This document shows, one piece after another, positions 25,947 through 37,370 of a DNA stretch of 60,698 nt. Made by a program: the position numbers and the translations under genes. The notes beneath the pieces were generated by a model. The model was not told where the DNA came from and ran no database searches. It was given only the letters and a program-made list of their open reading frames with translations. How positions within the stretch are numbered: position 1 is the first letter of the stretch; each line of letters begins with the position of its first letter. Origin of the DNA: Actinomadura soli (GTDB lineage Bacteria > Actinomycetota > Actinomycetes > Streptosporangiales > Streptosporangiaceae); NCBI RefSeq assembly GCF_005889715.1, contig NZ_VCKW01000009.1, positions 1 through 60,698 of the forward strand, given 5' to 3'.

Positions 25947-26615
25947 TCACCCGGACTGGTAGACGACCAGGGAGACGGCGATGTACTGGAGGATGTAGGC
26001 GGCGAGCGTGCAGGCGTGGAAGACCTCGTGGAATCCGAACCAGCGCGGCGACGGATCGGGGCGGCGCAGCCCGTACACCACGCCGCCGACGCTGTAGCAG
26101 ACCCCTCCGATCGCGACCATGAGGCAGGCGGCGAGGCCCGCCCCGTCCAGGAACTGCGGCAGGAAGAACACCGCCACCCAGCCGAGGACGATGTAGAGGG
26201 TCACGTAGAGGGCGCGCGGCGCGCCGATCCAGGCGGTCCGGAAGACGACGCCGGCGATGGCGCCCGTCCAGACGAGGGCGAGGACGGCGACGCGGACGCC
26301 GCCGTCCAGCGCGAGGACGGCGAACGGCGTGTACGTCCCCGCGATGATCAGGTAGATGTTGGCGTGGTCGAAACGGCGCAGGACCTCCAGCAGCCGGTGC
26401 GAGGTCTGCCGGTGGTAGGTCCCCGAGATCCCGAACAGCATCCCCGAGGCCGCCACGTAGATCGCCGACGCGAGCCGCGCCTGCGTGCTCGGGCCGAGCG
26501 CGACCAGCACCAGCCCCGCGACGAGCACCGCGGGGAAGGCTCCGATGTGCAGCCACCCGCGCAGCCGCGGACGGGTCGGGGACGCCACCGGGGCGCTGTC
26601 GTTCACGGTGGTCAT
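25947..26615 (-). CDS. PAQR / hemolysin III family membrane protein
   Basis: 222 residues from ATG 26615, with GAGGAGG five bases upstream. Seven predicted helices. The conserved polar residues of the family are present: GISGTYHR, LRRFDHANIYLIIAGTYTPF and WFGFHEVFHACTLAAYILQYI, the three His/Asp clusters proposed to bind zinc in PAQR hydrolases. The bacterial function is unsettled; it has been linked to membrane fluidity. It interrupts the usual truB-ribF order and has its own palindromic operator upstream. Confidence 0.92.
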   Translation of the reverse strand: MTTVNDSAPVASPTRPRLRGWLHIGAFPAVLVAGLVLVALGPSTQARLASAIYVAASGMLFGISGTYHRQTSHRLLEVLRRFDHANIYLIIAGTYTPFAVLALDGGVRVAVLALVWTGAIAGVVFRTAWIGAPRALYVTLYIVLGWVAVFFLPQFLDGAGLAACLMVAIGGVCYSVGGVVYGLRRPDPSPRWFGFHEVFHACTLAAYILQYIAVSLVVYQSG

Positions 26616-26633
26616 CGACACCTCCTCAGCAAC

Positions 26634-26668
26634 AACCTACGGAATCGTAGGTTACGTGACCGTAGGTT
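26634..26668 (-). promoter_or_regulatory. AACCTACG / CGTAGGTT operator of the PAQR gene
   Basis: AACCTACG-GAAT-CGTAGGTT (26634-26653) is a perfect 8-4-8 palindrome. A third half-site, CGTAGGTT, is at 26661-26668, 15 bp further. It lies 19 bases upstream of the PAQR start codon, over the probable promoter or leader. The form suits a TetR-type repressor; none is encoded next to it. Confidence 0.65.
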
Positions 26669-26673
26669 GGAAT

Positions 26674-26712
26674 GCACCGCTTCCCTCCGGTGATGATCGC
26701 CACCGGCGGTGC
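26674..26712 (-). terminator. Two-tier hairpin after truB
   Basis: GCACCG (26674-26679) pairs with CGGTGC (26707-26712), and inside CCGGTG (26687-26692) with CACCGG (26701-26706). It lies 25 bases past the truB stop codon and just before the PAQR operator. It lacks a U-tract. Confidence 0.5.
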
Positions 26713-26736
26713 GTCCTGTCCAGGCCACTTCGCTGA

Positions 26737-27609
26737 TCAGGAGGTGAACACGGCGAGCGGCTTGGCGACGTCCCCGTGCTCCTCGACGAGCGCCAGCAGC
26801 GACCCGTCGGGCGCGAAGACGCCGACCGGGCCCGGGCCCAGCCCGGCCGCCTTGAGGCGCCCGCCGTGCGCGACCTTGCGGGCGTCGTCGTCCGACACGT
26901 CCCGGCGCGGGAACACCGCGGCGACCGCCTCGCCCATCGGCAGGATCTCCAGCTCCCCGGCGAGCTGGTCGAGCGTCCGCGCCATGCCGAGGTCGTACGG
27001 GCCGACGCGGGTGCGGCGCAGCGCCGTCAGATGGCCGCCGCAGCCGAGGGACGCGCCGAGGTCGCGGGCGAGCGCGCGGATGTAGGTACCGGACGAGCAC
27101 GCGATGGACGCGTCCACGTCGATCACGTCGTCGTGCCGCCGGACGTCCAGAACCGCGAAGTCGCGCACGGTCACCGGACGGGCCGCGAGCTCGACCTCCT
27201 CGCCCTTGCGCGCCATCTTGTAGGCCCGCTCGCCGTTCACCTTGATGGCGCTGACCTGCGGCGGGACCTGCTGGATCGGCCCGGTCAGCGCCGCTATGCC
27301 CGCGCGCAGCGCCGCGTCCGGCACGGACGCGGCGGACGCGGTCGCGGTGACCTCGCCCTCGGCGTCGTCGGTGTTGGTCGACACGCCCAGCCGGATCGTG
27401 GCGTCGTACCCCTTCTCCGTCAGCGCCAGATGCCCGAGGAGGCGGGTGGCCTTGCCGACCCCGAGGACCAGCACGCCGGTCGCCATCGGGTCGAGCGTGC
27501 CCGCGTGCCCGACGCGCCGGGTCCGCGCGAGCCGCCGCATCCGGCCGACGACGTCGTGCGACGTCCAGCCGGACGGCTTGTCCACGATGACGAGTCCCGA
27601 GTTCTCCAC
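26737..27609 (-). CDS. truB: tRNA pseudouridine-55 synthase
   Basis: 290 residues from GTG 27609. The catalytic Asp is residue 40 in HAGTLDPMATGVLVLGVGKATRLL. LVIVDKPSGWTSHDVV at the N-terminus, QVPPQVSAIKVNGERAYKMARKGEEV and SCSSGTYIRALARDLG-type motifs (here ACSSGTYIRALARDLG) follow, with a C-terminal PUA-like part. It makes pseudouridine in the T-loop of tRNAs. It starts 15 bases after nrnA. The frame is open far upstream over nrnA but is not coding there. Confidence 0.97.
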   Translation of the reverse strand: MENSGLVIVDKPSGWTSHDVVGRMRRLARTRRVGHAGTLDPMATGVLVLGVGKATRLLGHLALTEKGYDATIRLGVSTNTDDAEGEVTATASAASVPDAALRAGIAALTGPIQQVPPQVSAIKVNGERAYKMARKGEEVELAARPVTVRDFAVLDVRRHDDVIDVDASIACSSGTYIRALARDLGASLGCGGHLTALRRTRVGPYDLGMARTLDQLAGELEILPMGEAVAAVFPRRDVSDDDARKVAHGGRLKAAGLGPGPVGVFAPDGSLLALVEEHGDVAKPLAVFTS

Positions 27610-27623
27610 ACCCGCTCCGAAGG

Positions 27624-29030
27624 TCAGTCGGTGTCGCCGGGGACGCGCAGCGCGCCGCGCAGCCGGTCGATGATCCAGGCGGGCTCGCCGCCCATGGTGA
27701 ACGCGGCGGCCGTGCGGTGCCCGCCGCCGCCGAGCTCGACGCAGGCGCGGCCGACGTCGACCGAGCCCTTCGAGCGGGTGGACACGTACCACTCGCCCCG
27801 GTCGTTCTCCTTGCACACGACCGCGACCTCGGCCTCGTCGGTGCGCCTGAGCTGGTCGATGACGCCTTCGAGCTGGTCGTAGTCGACGTCGCGGGCGTCC
27901 CGGTCGGAGCGGGCGATCGTCGTCCAGACCAGGCCGCGGCCGCCCGCCGCGTCGCGTTCCAGCCGGGCCCGCGCCAGCGCGCCCGCGAGGACCTGCAGGT
28001 AGCCGAACGGCGCCCGGTCCCACAGCTCGCGGCTGACCGCCTCCGGCCGGACGCCCGCCGTCAGCAGCCGTCCCGCCAGGTCGTGGACCTCGGGCGTCGT
28101 GCACGGGTACTTGAACGAGCCGGTGTCGCTCGCCAGCCCGGCGTACAGCCCCTGCGCGATGTCCCGGTCGAGCGGGACGCCGAGCCTGCGGATCAGCTCC
28201 TCGACCAGCACCGCCGTGGCGGCGGCGTCCGGGTCGACGAGGCGCACCCCGCCGAACCCGGTGTTGGACGCGTGATGGTCGACCACGATCAGCGCCCCGG
28301 CCCGTCCGGCGGCTCCGGCGAGGGCGCCGAGCCGCGCCTGCCCGGCCGCGTCCAGCGAGATCATCAGCTCCGGCGCGGCGGGCATCCGCGCGGGCTCGAC
28401 CAGCAGCTCCTGGCCGGGCAGGAACCGCAGGATCGCGGGCACGGTGAACGGCTCCCCGAAGGACGCCAGGCACCGCTTGCCCATCGCGCGCAGGGCCTGT
28501 GCGAGCGCCAGCATCGAGCCGAGCGCGTCCCCGTCCGGCGCCACGTGGCAGGCGAGGCACACCTCTTCCGCCGCGTCGATCAGCGCGACGGCCCGTTCCC
28601 AGTCCAGCTCCCCGAACGCACCGGCCGCCCCATCGGACACGAGCGGTTCGGCGACGACCGGCGATCCGACGGCGACCGGCGATCCGACGGCGACCGGCGA
28701 TCCGACCGCTGCGGGCACCCCTACGGACGCAGGCGGTTCGACGAGCCCCGGTTGCCCGGCGGCCGTGGGTGATCCGGCGGCCGCGGGCGACTCGGCGGAC
28801 GTGGTCAGCTCAGCCAGCAGCGGTTGCGCGGCGGGCGTGGGCGGCTCCGCGGGCAGCGGCGGGACGGTGGGCTCGGGCGGTTCTGCCGGGGTGGTGGGCC
28901 TGGCGGCGACGGCGCCGCCACGCGGGATGACGTCATGGCCGTTCGCGGAATGCCCGCCCTCGTCGTGCAGCAGCCATTCCTCGCTCCAGCCGGCGCCCGG
29001 CGCCTCCGCGCGCCCCTCCGGTCCGTTCAC
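27624..29030 (-). CDS. nrnA: DHH-family oligoribonuclease / pAp phosphatase (NrnA-like) with long N-terminal tail
   Basis: 468 residues, about 130 longer than typical NrnA. Residues about 45-135 are a Pro/Ala/Glu/Gly/Val low-complexity tail. It includes an 18-bp tandem repeat (28660-28707, 2.7 copies) encoding GSPVAV. The DHH core starts near 145 with CLACHVAPDGDALGSMLALAQAL, then LIVVDHHASNTGFG (DHH) and SDTGSFKYPCT; the DHHA1 part ends in ELGGGGHRTAAAFTMGG. It degrades short RNA oligomers and 3'-phosphoadenosine-5'-phosphate. It overlaps rbfA by four bases. Confidence 0.93.
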   Translation of the reverse strand: MNGPEGRAEAPGAGWSEEWLLHDEGGHSANGHDVIPRGGAVAARPTTPAEPPEPTVPPLPAEPPTPAAQPLLAELTTSAESPAAAGSPTAAGQPGLVEPPASVGVPAAVGSPVAVGSPVAVGSPVVAEPLVSDGAAGAFGELDWERAVALIDAAEEVCLACHVAPDGDALGSMLALAQALRAMGKRCLASFGEPFTVPAILRFLPGQELLVEPARMPAAPELMISLDAAGQARLGALAGAAGRAGALIVVDHHASNTGFGGVRLVDPDAAATAVLVEELIRRLGVPLDRDIAQGLYAGLASDTGSFKYPCTTPEVHDLAGRLLTAGVRPEAVSRELWDRAPFGYLQVLAGALARARLERDAAGGRGLVWTTIARSDRDARDVDYDQLEGVIDQLRRTDEAEVAVVCKENDRGEWYVSTRSKGSVDVGRACVELGGGGHRTAAAFTMGGEPAWIIDRLRGALRVPGDTD

Positions 29031-29557
29031 GACGGCGGGCGTCCGGAACGGCCGTCCTCACCGTCCCCCGCGGCGTCGTGCCCGTCGAAGTCCGCGTCGT
29101 CGTCCGCGTCGTCCTCGTCGAGGTCCTCGTCCTCGTCGGGGGCGTTCTCGCGGTACGGGTTCGCGTCACCGGCCGGGGACGCGTCCTGCGCGGCCTTCGC
29201 CACCTCGGCGTCCTTGGCGCGGGCCTTCGCGAGCAGGTCGTCGATGTGCGCCGCGTTCTCCATCAGGGAGTCCATGACGAAGGTGATGCTGGGCGTGTGC
29301 CGGACCCCGGTCTTCCTGCCCACCTCGGACCGGATGACGCCCTTGGCGCTCTCCAGCGCGGCGGCGGTCTCGGCGCGTTCGCCGTCCGACCCGTAGACCG
29401 TGTAGTAGACGGTCGCGTCGCGCAGGTCGTTGGTGATGCGGGTGTCCGTCACGGTCACGAAGCCGAGCCGCGGATCCTTGATCCGCCTCTCTAGCATCTC
29501 GGCCACGATCTGCTGGATGCGGTCGGCGAGCTTGCGCGCCCGAGCTGCGTCCACCAT
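29027..29557 (-). CDS. rbfA: Ribosome-binding factor A
   Basis: 176 residues. The KH-like core is residues 1-118: VDAARARKLADRIQQIVAEMLERRIKDPRLGFVTVTDTRITNDL-type sequence and TPSITFVMDSLMENAAHIDDLLAKA. The last 50 residues are an acidic tail (NAPDEDEDLDEDDADDDADFDGHDAAGD). It matures the 5' end of 16S rRNA in late 30S assembly. It is coupled to nrnA by an ATGA overlap, part of the infB-rbfA-truB cluster. Confidence 0.95.
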   Translation of the reverse strand: MVDAARARKLADRIQQIVAEMLERRIKDPRLGFVTVTDTRITNDLRDATVYYTVYGSDGERAETAAALESAKGVIRSEVGRKTGVRHTPSITFVMDSLMENAAHIDDLLAKARAKDAEVAKAAQDASPAGDANPYRENAPDEDEDLDEDDADDDADFDGHDAAGDGEDGRSGRPPS

Positions 29558-29653
29558 GATCGCACTCCCTTTCTATGGTCTGACGACCCTTCCATGGTCT
29601 AACGATGACCTGGCCCGCGCTCCGTTTCGGCGCAGTCAGTCCTCGTCGTGTCA

Positions 29654-29682
29654 TTTGCGGGGGACGCCCCCCGCACCCCCGG
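29654..29682 (+). repeat. GC palindrome repeat, copy A
   Basis: TTGCGGGGGACG followed by CCCCCCGCACCCCCGGG, in the 175-base gap between rbfA and ylxP. A closely similar element (GGGGGGACGACCCCCC then ACGCCCCCCGG) is inside the Pth2-like gene at 52339-52374, in the same orientation. It looks like a short dispersed REP-like element. Confidence 0.45.
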
Positions 29683-29732
29683 GACGACCGCCGTCGCCTT
29701 CCATTCCGCTGGCGCTCCATTCCAGACGCCGG

Positions 29733-30029
29733 TCAGTCGTCGTCGGTGAAGAGCCGCTGCCGCGCGGACAGCAGCTCGATCTCCGGGCGTCCGGCCACGA
29801 ACCGTTCGCACCGGTCGAGCACCTGGGTGCAGTTCGCGGCGGTGCCGGACACCACCGCGACCCCGATCTCCGCCCTGCGGTACAGGTCGTTGCCGCCGGT
29901 CTCGGCCACCGCCACCCCGGGGAAGTGCTTGTGCACCTCGGCGAGGAGCGGCCGCAGGACGGACCGCTTCTGCTTCAGCGAGCGGACGTCCCCCAGCAGC
30001 AGGTCGAGCGTCAGCGCACCCACGTACAC
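29733..30029 (-). CDS. ylxP: DUF503 protein (YlxP)
   Basis: 98 residues from GTG 30029, with GAGGTG upstream. YVGALTLDLLLGDVRSLKQKRSVLRPLLAEV and NDLYRRAEIGVAVVSG are the family signature. The ferredoxin-like fold protein is conserved next to infB and rbfA in Gram-positives; a role in ribosome maturation or translation is presumed. It carries out no known reaction. Confidence 0.93.
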   Translation of the reverse strand: MYVGALTLDLLLGDVRSLKQKRSVLRPLLAEVHKHFPGVAVAETGGNDLYRRAEIGVAVVSGTAANCTQVLDRCERFVAGRPEIELLSARQRLFTDDD

Positions 30030-30210
30030 CTGGTCGATCACCTCGGGATCTTCAGAAGATGGAACGACGGTGGTCACCCGCCGTGTTCCCGGCCGCAACC
30101 CCGAAGCGGGACGGGCCGGACATGACAGACGCCAGGCTAGAAGATCCGCCTGGCGCCGTGTCACCGATTGAACGATCACATCGCCCGTTGCCGGAGCCGC
30201 CGGCGATGAG

Positions 30211-30250
30211 CGGGGCGAGGGGACGTCCGCACGGACGTCCCCTCGCCCCG
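30211..30250 (-). terminator. 18-bp perfect hairpin after infB
   Basis: CGGGGCGAGGGGACGTCC (30211-30228), a four-base loop, and its exact inverse (30233-30250). It starts 10 bases past the infB stop. No U-tract, but at this stability it should stop or slow polymerase, or protect the infB 3' end. It separates infB from ylxP. Confidence 0.75.
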
Positions 30251-30260
30251 ATCGCGAGCC

Positions 30261-33359
<3,099 letters not shown>

Positions 33360-33492
33360 TGCACTCCCTACTCGGTCCGGGGGTGCGGCCTCCGGACCGT
33401 CGCTAACTTGCCGTACTCATCGCGGCGTGCTCATCGAGCGCTCATAGCAATCTCGACCTGCTTCCGACTAGACGTCGCTTACCTTCGGCCTT

Positions 33493-33777
33493 TCAGCCAT
33501 CCTGCTGCTGCGCGGCGCGTGCCGCAAGCCGGGCCCGCAGCGCACCGGCGTCGAGCGGGCCCGGAAGGCGGAACGCCCTCGGGAACGCCCGACGTCGCTC
33601 TGCGAGCTCGAGACAACCGGGATCGGGGTGCAGATGCGCGCCCCGTCCCGGCAGCCGCCCACGCGGATCGGGGACGATGACGCCCTCGACCACCACCAGG
33701 CGCAGCAAGTCGGACTTGACCGAACGAACCCGACAGCCCACACACGTGCGGACAGGGGCCGCTCGGCCACGTGCCAT
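33493..33777 (-). CDS. ylxR: YlxR-family RNA-binding protein (DUF448)
   Basis: 94 residues from ATG 33777, just after the nusA stop at 33782. PVRTCVGCRVRSVKSDLLRLVV and DPRGRLPGRGAHLHPDPGCLELA are the family motif. It sits between nusA and infB as in most Gram-positives. Bacillus YlxR has been described as a nucleoid-associated or RNA-binding regulator; the role here is inferred from the family. Confidence 0.93.
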   Translation of the reverse strand: MARGRAAPVRTCVGCRVRSVKSDLLRLVVVEGVIVPDPRGRLPGRGAHLHPDPGCLELAERRRAFPRAFRLPGPLDAGALRARLAARAAQQQDG

Positions 33778-33781
33778 GAGT

Positions 33782-34879
33782 CTACCGCGCCGACGCGTCG
33801 GCGGGGCCGGTCGCATGGGCTCCTGGCGTAGAAGATCCAGATTCGCCGGGTTCGGCCGCCTTGGAGGCCGTTTCCCCGGAGGTGGCCGGCGGCCCCGGAG
33901 GGGCCGCCTGCTCGGGCTCGGTGTCGGACCTGATGTCGATCCGCCAGCCGGTGAGCCGGGCGGCGAGCCGGGCGTTCTGGCCCTCCTTGCCGATCGCCAG
34001 GGACAGCTGGTAGTCGGGCACGATCACCCGGGCGACCCGGGCGTCGGCGTCGACCACCTCGACATGGGAAACCCGTGCGGGGGACAGCGCATTCCCGACG
34101 AACTCCGCAGGGTCCTCGGACCAGTCCACGATGTCGATCTTCTCGCCGTGCAGCTCGGCCATCACGTTGCGGACCCGGCTGCCGAGCGGGCCGATGCAGG
34201 CGCCCTTGGCGTTCACCCCGGCCTTGCGGGAACGCACCGCGATCTTGGTGCGGTGGCCGGCCTCGCGGGCGATCGCGGCGATCTCCACGGTGCCGTCCGC
34301 GATCTCCGGGACCTCCAGCGCGAACAGCTTGCGCACGAGGTTCGGGTGCGTCCGGGAGAGCTGGATCGACGGGCCGCGGTGGCCCTTGCGGACCTGCACG
34401 ACGTAGGCGCGCAGCCGCTCGCCGTGGTCGTACTGCTCGCCGGGCACCTGCTCCTGCGGCGGCAGGACGGCCTCGATCTTGCCGAGGTCGACCAGCACGT
34501 TCCGCGGGTCCTTGCCCTGCTGGATGATGCCGCTGACGATGTCGCCCTCGCGCCCGGCGTACTCGCCGAAGGTCAGCTCGTCCTCGGCGTCGCGGAGGCG
34601 CTGCAGGATGACCTGCTTGGCGGTGGTGGCCGCGATGCGCCCGAACCCCGTCGGGGTGTCGTCGTACTCTCCGACGGCCTCGCCGTCCTCGTCGGTCTCG
34701 GTCGCCCACACGGTGACGTGCCCGCTCTGGCGGTCCAGTTCGACGCGCGCCTTCGGCGCCGCGCCCTCCGTCCGGTGGTAGGCGATCAGCAGAGCGTCTT
34801 CGATGGCCTTGACGGCCACGTCGAGCGAGATGTCCTTCTCGCTCTCCAGGCCCCGCAGGGCGGTCATGTCGATGTCCAC
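33782..34879 (-). CDS. nusA: Transcription termination/antitermination factor NusA
   Basis: 365 residues: N-terminal RNA polymerase-binding domain (residues 1-125), S1 domain ([30 protein letters not shown]), then KH1 ([36 protein letters not shown]) and KH2 ([32 protein letters not shown]). A short disordered tail ends the protein; the acidic repeats of enterobacterial NusA are missing, as usual in actinobacteria. It begins 13 bases downstream of rimP. Confidence 0.97.
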   Translation of the reverse strand: MDIDMTALRGLESEKDISLDVAVKAIEDALLIAYHRTEGAAPKARVELDRQSGHVTVWATETDEDGEAVGEYDDTPTGFGRIAATTAKQVILQRLRDAEDELTFGEYAGREGDIVSGIIQQGKDPRNVLVDLGKIEAVLPPQEQVPGEQYDHGERLRAYVVQVRKGHRGPSIQLSRTHPNLVRKLFALEVPEIADGTVEIAAIAREAGHRTKIAVRSRKAGVNAKGACIGPLGSRVRNVMAELHGEKIDIVDWSEDPAEFVGNALSPARVSHVEVVDADARVARVIVPDYQLSLAIGKEGQNARLAARLTGWRIDIRSDTEPEQAAPPGPPATSGETASKAAEPGESGSSTPGAHATGPADASAR

Positions 34880-34892
34880 GAGGTTCCCCCCT

Positions 34893-35579
34893 CTAGTCCG
34901 GCTCAGCCGGAGAACGCGTTCCCTCGGCCGTGCCCGCAGGGTGTTTGAACTCCACCTGCACGCGGCCGCGCCCCAGCTCGCCCAGGCCGAACCGGCGCCG
35001 GACGGTCTCCGTCCCGGCGGCCTTCGGCCCGGCCGGTCTCGACCCGGCCGGCTTCGGCCCAGCGGACCTGCCGCCCTTGGCCCCGGCTCCCTTGTTCCGG
35101 CGCTTCTGGACGACGTCGATCTCCACGGCCTCGCCGTCGGCCGCGACCACGCGGCCCTCGATCTGGCCTCCCTCGGTCAGCGGGGCGACGACCAGCCGGC
35201 CGACGGCACGGCGCCAGTGCCGCGGCTCGGTGAGGGGGCGGTCGACGCCCGGGGAGGTCACCTCCAGCACGTACGGCGAGGTCCCCATGACATCGGCGGA
35301 GTCGAGCAGCTCGGAGGCCGTCTCGCTGATCGCGGCGATGTCGTCGAGGCCGACGCCGTGGTCGCCGTCCACGACGACGCGCACGAGGCGGCGCCGGCCG
35401 GCGGGCCGCACGTCGACCTCCTCCAGGTCGAAGCCCGCCTCGCCCACCGCGGGCGCGAGCAGCCTGGTCAGCTCGGCGGCGTCGGCGCGCGCCGGACGCC
35501 CCTGGCGCGCCGGGGCGCCGTCGCGGCCGCCCTGGTCGCGCCCCCCTTGAGCGCGGCCACCGTGGGACTCGACGCTCAT
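34893..35579 (-). CDS. rimP: Ribosome maturation factor RimP
   Basis: 228 residues from ATG 35579, which has AGGAGG upstream. The N-terminal domain has [46 protein letters not shown] and the conserved [26 protein letters not shown]. The C-terminal SH3-like domain is split by an Ala/Gly/Pro/Lys-rich insert ([16 protein letters not shown] and on), seen in actinobacterial homologues. It binds the 30S subunit in assembly. This is the first gene of the nusA-infB operon; its promoter lies in the 229-base gap to the right. Confidence 0.95.
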   Translation of the reverse strand: MSVESHGGRAQGGRDQGGRDGAPARQGRPARADAAELTRLLAPAVGEAGFDLEEVDVRPAGRRRLVRVVVDGDHGVGLDDIAAISETASELLDSADVMGTSPYVLEVTSPGVDRPLTEPRHWRRAVGRLVVAPLTEGGQIEGRVVAADGEAVEIDVVQKRRNKGAGAKGGRSAGPKPAGSRPAGPKAAGTETVRRRFGLGELGRGRVQVEFKHPAGTAEGTRSPAEPD

Positions 35580-35808
35580 GGGACCCTCCTCCTGTTGTGC
35601 CGCCTGCGAAGTGCGCCGCCTGCGATCGCGGATCTCGCCGCTCGTACCGTGACACCTCAAGACTATCGACAGCCGGGGACCGCAGCGGTTTTTCGTTCGG
35701 CTCACCGGCGCGGCGGATATGGAATGCTTGAGCAGGCCCGATGGACGAGTCCCGGGCCCCGGGCCGCTGAGGGCCGCCGCCACCACTCCACCGGGTGAGG
35801 AGACTCCC

Positions 35809-36837
35809 TTGCCAGAGGCCGTCCCGCGCCCGCCGGAAGCCCTGGCGCACCCGTCCGGATCGCTGTCGCGCCCGCCCGGATCGCTGTCGCGCCGTGCGCT
35901 GCTGGGCCGGGGGGCCGCGCTGGGCGGGGGCGCGCTCGTGCTGCCGTGGCTCGCGGGCTGCGCGGCGGAGGCGGCGGCGCCGCGCGAGGACGTGCCGACG
36001 CTGGCGGGCGCGATCGCGTCCGAGCAGAACCTGATCGCCACCTATGAGGCGGCGCGGTCCGTGAACACGTCGCTGGCCGGACGGCTGGATCCCGTCCTGG
36101 CCCATCACCGGGAGCATCTCGCCGTCCTGAAGCGCCATTACGTTCCGGGGTCGGGCGACCGGGCCGGTGAGGGCGGCACCATTCCGCCTCCGAGCGCCTT
36201 GCCCGTCCCCCGGGGCGGCGGGGTCCTCGTGGTGTTGCGGGCGGCGGAGGAGCGCGCCGCGGAGGAGCGCAGGTCCGAGGCCGCCAAGGCCGCCCCGGGC
36301 CTGGCACAGCTGCTGGCAAGCATCGGCGCGTGCGAGGCGGGCCATGCCATGCGGGTGAAGGGGCAGGTCCCGCGGGTCCGGTCGAAGTCCGGCGCCGAGG
36401 CCGTCCAGACGGCGCTGGCCGCCGAGCATGCGGCGGTGTACGGGTACGGGGTGCTCGGGGCCCGGCTGCAGGGGCCGCTCCGGCAGACCGCGAAGGCCGT
36501 CTGGAACGCCCACCGGGCCCAGCGTGACGCGCTGATCTCGCTTCTGTCCGGCACGCCGGTCGCCGCGGCGCCCGTCTACGAGCTGCCGGTCAAGGTCACC
36601 TCGGCGCGCAGCGCGGCTCAGCTCGCGGCGGCGCTGGAGGACGACCTTGTTCCCGCCTATGTCGGTCTCGTCGGCGTCTCCTCCCCCGACCTGCGCGCCT
36701 TCGCCGCCGACGGCGCGCAGCGGGCCATGGCGCGGTCGACGGCCTGGCGCAGCAGGTCGGGCGCGGCCGGGCTGGGGGACGCGTTCCCGGGGCTGCCGTC
36801 CACGGCGCTCTCCCCGCGCTCCGAATCGGGTGAGTGA
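35809..36837 (+). CDS. DUF4439 ferritin-like lipoprotein
   Basis: 342 residues from TTG 35809, with GTGAGGAG upstream. [25 protein letters not shown] is a Tat-type signal with lipobox, so the protein is a surface lipoprotein. Two ferritin-like helical regions follow; the second (residues about 210-340; [21 protein letters not shown] and the [17 protein letters not shown] pair) is the DUF4439 domain. A 21-bp direct repeat encodes [13 protein letters not shown] before the signal. It is divergent from rimP, as in Streptomyces relatives. Metal binding is not demonstrated. Confidence 0.85.
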   Translation: MPEAVPRPPEALAHPSGSLSRPPGSLSRRALLGRGAALGGGALVLPWLAGCAAEAAAPREDVPTLAGAIASEQNLIATYEAARSVNTSLAGRLDPVLAHHREHLAVLKRHYVPGSGDRAGEGGTIPPPSALPVPRGGGVLVVLRAAEERAAEERRSEAAKAAPGLAQLLASIGACEAGHAMRVKGQVPRVRSKSGAEAVQTALAAEHAAVYGYGVLGARLQGPLRQTAKAVWNAHRAQRDALISLLSGTPVAAAPVYELPVKVTSARSAAQLAAALEDDLVPAYVGLVGVSSPDLRAFAADGAQRAMARSTAWRSRSGAAGLGDAFPGLPSTALSPRSESGE

Positions 36838-36923
36838 TCTTCCGCACGGTGGGAACGAACCGCCCGATTTATCGCGTTAGTCCCTTTACATGGGGATGAC
36901 TCGGGGGAGGAGTCCAGACCGGC

Positions 36924-37271
36924 ATGACCGCCATTCCTGAGGGAAGCGCCCTCGACGAGCTCCGGGCCGCCTACCACGAACAGCTGACCCAGCTCGCCAC
37001 CGAGCGCGACGCCGCCCGCCGCCAGGCGCGCAGGGCCCAGGCCCAGGCCGACGTGGCCCGGGCCGACCTCGCCAGCCTGAAGAGCCGCGTCCACGAGCTG
37101 CTGAACGCCGCCGCGCGGCACCTGCCGGACCTTCCGGCCGTGGAGGCTCCGAAGGCCCCGGCGCGGCGGGCCCTTCCCGCCGCGTCCGCTCCCGCATCCG
37201 CCACATCGACCACGTCCACCGCGTCCGCCGGTTCCGAAGAGGCTGGAGAGCGTCCGGCCCGAGCCGCCTGA
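36924..37271 (+). CDS. Small coiled-coil hypothetical protein
   Basis: 115 residues. Residues 10-75 form a strong coiled coil (ELRAAYHEQLTQLATERDAARRQARRAQAQADVARADLASLKSRVHELL-type heptads); the tail is Ala/Ser/Thr/Pro-rich. GGGGGAGGAG lies about 11 bases upstream. No family recognised. A tandem hairpin terminator follows. Confidence 0.7.
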   Translation: MTAIPEGSALDELRAAYHEQLTQLATERDAARRQARRAQAQADVARADLASLKSRVHELLNAAARHLPDLPAVEAPKAPARRALPAASAPASATSTTSTASAGSEEAGERPARAA

Positions 37272-37282
37272 CCACGGGAGGA

Positions 37283-37339
37283 ACGGCCCCCGCAAGGGCC
37301 GTCGGAGACCGCCGGGAACGCCGTTCCCGGCGGTCTCCG
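37283..37339 (+). terminator. Tandem hairpins
   Basis: ACGGCCC (37283-37289) pairs with GGGCCGT (37296-37302). Immediately after, CGGAGACCGCCGGGAAC (37303-37319) and its exact inverse (37323-37339) form a 17-bp stem with a three-base loop. There is no U-tract. It should end the transcript of the small coiled-coil gene before the methyltransferase at 37371. Confidence 0.75.
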
Positions 37340-37370
37340 CCGTCCGGGGCGAGGCTGTAGGGTCGGGCGA

